From Ancylobacter sonchi (GTDB taxonomy: Bacteria; Pseudomonadota; Alphaproteobacteria; Rhizobiales; Xanthobacteraceae): a stretch of DNA of 64,000 nt. The translations under genes were made by a program, and so were the position numbers. The notes under the pieces were generated by a model. That model made no database searches. It was not told the DNA's origin and was given only the letters and a program-made list of their open reading frames with translations. The stretch lies in NCBI RefSeq assembly GCF_018390695.1, contig NZ_JAHBGF010000011.1:248001-312000 (forward strand), read 5' to 3'. Shown piece by piece: positions 59,732 through 64,000 of the stretch (its first letter is position 1; each line of letters opens with the position of its first letter).

Positions 59732-60217
59732 ATGACGATCAAGGTCGGCGACACCCTGCCGAGCGCCACCTTCCGCGTCGCCACCGCGGACGGCCCCGTG
59801 CCGAAGTCCACCGAGGAAATCTTCAAGAACAAGAAGGTCGTGCTGTTCGCCGTGCCGGGCGCCTTCACCCCGACCTGCCACAAGAACCACCTGCCGAGCT
59901 TCATCGCCCGCGCCGACGAGATCTTCGCCAAGGGCGTGAGCACCATCGCCGTGACGGCGGTGAACGATCCCTTCGTCATGGAAGCCTGGGAAAAGGCCTC
60001 CAATGCCGGCGGCAAGATCGTGTTCCTCTCCGACGGCAATGGCGAGTTCGCCAAGGCGCTCGGCCTCGACTTCGACGCCTCCGGCGCCGGCCTCGGCCTG
60101 CGCTCCAAGCGCTATTCGATGCTGGTCGACGATGGCGAGGTGCTGATCCTCAATGTCGAGCCGGTGCCGAGCAAGGCCGACACCACCAATGCCGACGTGC
60201 TGCTCACGCAGTTCTGA
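59732..60217 (+). CDS. Peroxiredoxin, Prx5-type (1-Cys)
   Basis: The 161-residue enzyme reduces peroxides through Cys49 in PGAFTPTCHKNHLPSF, the Prx5 signature with its conserved Thr and Arg (LRSKRYSML). No second cysteine exists anywhere in the protein, so it must be recycled as a 1-Cys enzyme by glutathione/glutaredoxin or another thiol. AAAGGAA precedes the ATG by 6 bases. Confidence 0.93.
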   Translation: MTIKVGDTLPSATFRVATADGPVPKSTEEIFKNKKVVLFAVPGAFTPTCHKNHLPSFIARADEIFAKGVSTIAVTAVNDPFVMEAWEKASNAGGKIVFLSDGNGEFAKALGLDFDASGAGLGLRSKRYSMLVDDGEVLILNVEPVPSKADTTNADVLLTQF

Positions 60218-60295
60218 TCCGGCCTCCACGGCCCCGGCGGCGACGCTGCCGGGGACCCGCCTCGGGCGACGAGGCGCTTCAGGCGACGATGCGGT

Positions 60296-60502
60296 TCAGG
60301 CGATGATATCGGGGAGGATCTGGTCCTCGACGAAGCCGATGCGGTCCTTGAGCGACAACTTTCGTTTCTTCAGCCGGGCGAGCTGAAGCTGGTCGCAGCC
60401 GGGGATGGCCTGCAACGCCTCGATCGCACTGTCCAGATCGCGATGTTCCTGCCGCAGACGCTCGAGGAGCGCCTTCAGCTCGCGTTCCTCATCCGCCGTC
60501 AT
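60296..60502 (-). CDS. YdcH-family (DUF465) small protein
   Basis: From the ATG at 60502 the product is 68 residues, the usual YdcH length. The helical hairpin signature HRDLDSAIEAL and LQLARLKKRKLSLKDRI is clear. A GTG at 60541 would extend it by 13 residues. Function unknown. A second DUF465 gene is divergent from it. Confidence 0.88.
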   Translation of the reverse strand: MTADEERELKALLERLRQEHRDLDSAIEALQAIPGCDQLQLARLKKRKLSLKDRIGFVEDQILPDIIA

Positions 60503-60738
60503 CTCTGCCAAAACGCCGACCCACAACTCGATTCGCTGCACACCGCGCCGTGGCGCGCGTGGCGATTATCACTGGGCGCGGCGCTCGCCGCAATATGCCG
60601 GCGCCCCTCCTCCCCCATACCGCCGACACTTTCGCACCGCACGGGGATGCTGCGGCGCAGCGCATCGTTTCGTCGACAGCGCCGTCCTTCGGTGACAGAC
60701 TGATGACGTTCCTAACAAAGACAGGGAGATGACAGTCC

Positions 60739-60909
60739 ATGTCCATGCAGGCGCATGTTGCGGAACTCGAAAGGCGCCATCAGGCGCTCGACAGGGAACT
60801 AAAGGCCGAAATGGCCCATCCGGCATCCAGCGAGATGAGAATAGCCGAGCTTAAACGGCGAAAGCTGCACCTGAAGGATGAAATCAACCGATTGAAAACC
60901 CTGCATTAG
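60739..60909 (+). CDS. YdcH-family (DUF465) small protein, second copy
   Basis: This 56-residue frame is easily missed. It reads MSMQAHVAELERRHQALDRE at the start and ends AELKRRKLHLKDEINRLKTLH minus its first residue, the DUF465 helical hairpin. AGGGAG lies about 10 bases upstream. It is divergent from the other DUF465 gene, with a 236-bp spacer that holds both promoters, and is followed by a hairpin at 61017-61038. Confidence 0.85.
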   Translation: MSMQAHVAELERRHQALDRELKAEMAHPASSEMRIAELKRRKLHLKDEINRLKTLH

Positions 60910-61016
60910 CGGGTTCGAGCACGGCAGGCCGGCCACTCGCGGGCTGTGTACCGCTCGCCCGCAGACCGCAGGCCTAAGCGCTGTGGATCAATACGTGGAA
61001 GGTACAGCGTCTTTCG

Positions 61017-61038
61017 CCGCCGGCCCTCGGGCCGGCGG
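61017..61038 (+). terminator. Hairpin after the second DUF465 gene
   Basis: CCGCCGGCC-CTCG-GGCCGGCGG forms a 9-bp stem followed by TTCGCGTTTCG. It lies 107 bp after the DUF465 stop and 135 bp before prpE. Confidence 0.6.
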
Positions 61039-61172
61039 TTCGCGTTTCGCGGTTTTCGCGTCCGGCCGCAGGGGTCGACCAAGGTCGTAAGCATTTGAGC
61101 GTTCTTGCAGGCGAAACCCGCCATCGGTTTCCTTGAAGAAAAAACAGCATCGGTTTCAGGGAGACGCCAGAC

Positions 61173-63095
<1,923 letters not shown>

Positions 63096-63127
63096 GGCGG
63101 CAGCGCCAGCCTCGCCCGCCAAAAAGC

Positions 63128-63153
63128 AAAGGGGCGCCGAGGCGCCCCTTTTT
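63128..63153. terminator. Bidirectional terminator between prpE and trcR
   Basis: GGGGCGC-CGAG-GCGCCCC with AAA before and TTTTT after can end both convergent transcripts; the minus strand gives TTTGCTTTTT. Confidence 0.9.
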
Positions 63154-63185
63154 CGTACCGGCCCGAGCCTATGCGGCGCGGAGGA

Positions 63186-63896
63186 TCACTCCTCCTCGCC
63201 GGCCTCGCTCTTGCGTGAGCCGCCGAGCTTGGCGAACACCGTCTCGAGGTCGAGCGCGTCTTCCTTCGGCTTGCGCGAGGCGACGAAGGGCTCGTCGAGC
63301 GGCGCATGCGAAGTGGTGACCTCGGCCGGCAGCAGCGTCGCGCCACCACCCTCGGCGAGTGCCGCCGGACGGTCCTTGGACGAGCGCTGCACCTCGATGT
63401 CGAGGTCGATCTGCGAGCACAGGCCGAGCGTCACCGGGTCCATCGGCGTCAGGTTCTGCGCATTCCAGTGGGTGCGCTCCTTGATCGACTCGATGGTGGT
63501 CTTGGTGGTGCCGACCAGGCGCATCACCTGGCTGTCCTTCAGCTCCGGATGGTTGCGCAGCAGCCAGAGGATGGCGTTCGGCCGATCCTGGCGCTTCGAC
63601 ACCGGGGTGTAGCGCGGGCCGCGGCGGCGCTTGGGCTCCGGCAGGCGCACCTTGGATTCGAGCAGCCGCAGCCGGTAGTTCGGGTTCTTCTCGGCGCGCT
63701 CGATCTCCTCGCGCGACAGCTGGCCGGAGGAGACCGGGTCGAGGCCCTTGATGCCCTGCGCGACTTCGCCGTCAGCGATGCCCTTCACCTCAAGCACGTG
63801 CAGCTTGCAGAAGTCGGCGATCTGATCGAACGTCAGCGCGGTGTTCTCCACCAGCCACACGGCGGTGGCCTTCGGCATAAGAGGGGCGTTCGCCAT
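63186..63896 (-). CDS. trcR: Cell cycle transcriptional regulator TrcR (DUF1013)
   Basis: The 236-residue protein begins MANAPLMPKATAVWLVENTA and contains LTFDQIADFCKLHVLEVKGIADGE and QVMRLVGTTKTTIESIKERTHWN, two helix-turn-helix-like segments. This is the DUF1013 family, described in alphaproteobacteria as the cell-cycle regulator TrcR. The C-terminal 60 residues are acidic and variable. AGGAGA precedes the ATG by 9 bases. Two 12-bp direct repeats lie 27 bp upstream. Confidence 0.9.
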   Translation of the reverse strand: MANAPLMPKATAVWLVENTALTFDQIADFCKLHVLEVKGIADGEVAQGIKGLDPVSSGQLSREEIERAEKNPNYRLRLLESKVRLPEPKRRRGPRYTPVSKRQDRPNAILWLLRNHPELKDSQVMRLVGTTKTTIESIKERTHWNAQNLTPMDPVTLGLCSQIDLDIEVQRSSKDRPAALAEGGGATLLPAEVTTSHAPLDEPFVASRKPKEDALDLETVFAKLGGSRKSEAGEEE

Positions 63897-63922
63897 GGGG
63901 CGCGTCTCCTGTGAATGGCTTT

Positions 63923-63950
63923 CGGCCAGTAAACTTTGCGGCCAGTAAAC
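63923..63950. repeat. Direct repeat upstream of trcR
   Basis: CGGCCAGTAAAC occurs twice (63923-63934 and 63939-63950) with a 16-bp period, 27-54 bp before the trcR start codon, where a promoter or operator would lie. Confidence 0.6.
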
Positions 63951-64000
63951 GTCGCATACGCGGGTCCGTTCGCTCCGCCACCCCCTCGGGGGCGGAGCCT

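Noticed and set aside
60910-61172. Riboswitch upstream of prpE
   Set aside because: A single GC-rich hairpin is visible, best explained as the terminator of the DUF465 gene. No conserved aptamer pattern is recognisable.

Overview
The window is GC-rich, gene-dense chromosomal DNA from an alphaproteobacterium. Gene content and order (cpoB-tilS-ftsH-glmM next to tol-pal, rcdA, trcR, zapA with a DUF4164 gene, 6S RNA upstream of fau, tkt-gap-pgk-fba) fit Hyphomicrobiales, perhaps a Xanthobacteraceae-like genus; species cannot be fixed by eye. I see no phage, insertion sequence, CRISPR array, tRNA or rRNA gene.

Positions 1-12134 are a methylamine/osmolyte module. A partial dgcA, dgcB and a dedicated ETF pair (etfA, etfB) form a plus-strand operon for dimethylglycine demethylation. 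It converges, 2 bp apart, on a minus-strand bet operon. In that operon the repressor BetI and the enzyme BetB are one 689-residue polypeptide, followed by betA. Divergent from it is a choline ABC importer, choX-choW-choV, whose binding protein keeps all the choline-box residues. The shared control region (8606-8983) carries palindromes with a common TTATTGA half-site. Together these genes take up choline, oxidise it to glycine betaine and pass electrons from later demethylation to the respiratory chain. The BetI-BetB fusion is the most unusual object in the window.

Positions 12182-31746 hold conserved envelope, cell-division and repair genes, all on the minus strand apart from two accessory genes: glmM, ftsH, tilS, cpoB-pal-tolB-tolA-tolR-tolQ-ybgC, a DUF2852 gene with a TetR regulator, ruvBAC, yebC, ymdB and fau. 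The ruvC/ruvA junction contains a three-copy 17-bp tandem repeat of the ruvA start, which makes a chain of ATGA-coupled mini-ORFs. 6S RNA lies just upstream of fau.

Positions 32091-42817 mix a quinone oxidoreductase, DUF1192, rcdA (preceded by a perfect CtrA box and an apparently terminated short transcript), rpmE, an ABC exporter, a MotA/MotB-like pair, an inositol monophosphatase, a cytoplasmic subtilase with a small protein resembling its own propeptide, and zapA/DUF4164. Positions 43126-49024 are the glycolysis/Calvin genes tkt-gap-pgk-fba, with strongly structured intergenic RNA. A lone pstB and a large repetitive secreted protein sit between fba and the thiE-like gene. The remainder encodes a Sel1-repeat protein, a membrane PAS-GGDEF-EAL protein with degenerate catalytic motifs, YqgE, a DsbD-N-like protein, a 1-Cys peroxiredoxin, two small DUF465 proteins, propionyl-CoA synthetase and the cell-cycle regulator TrcR.
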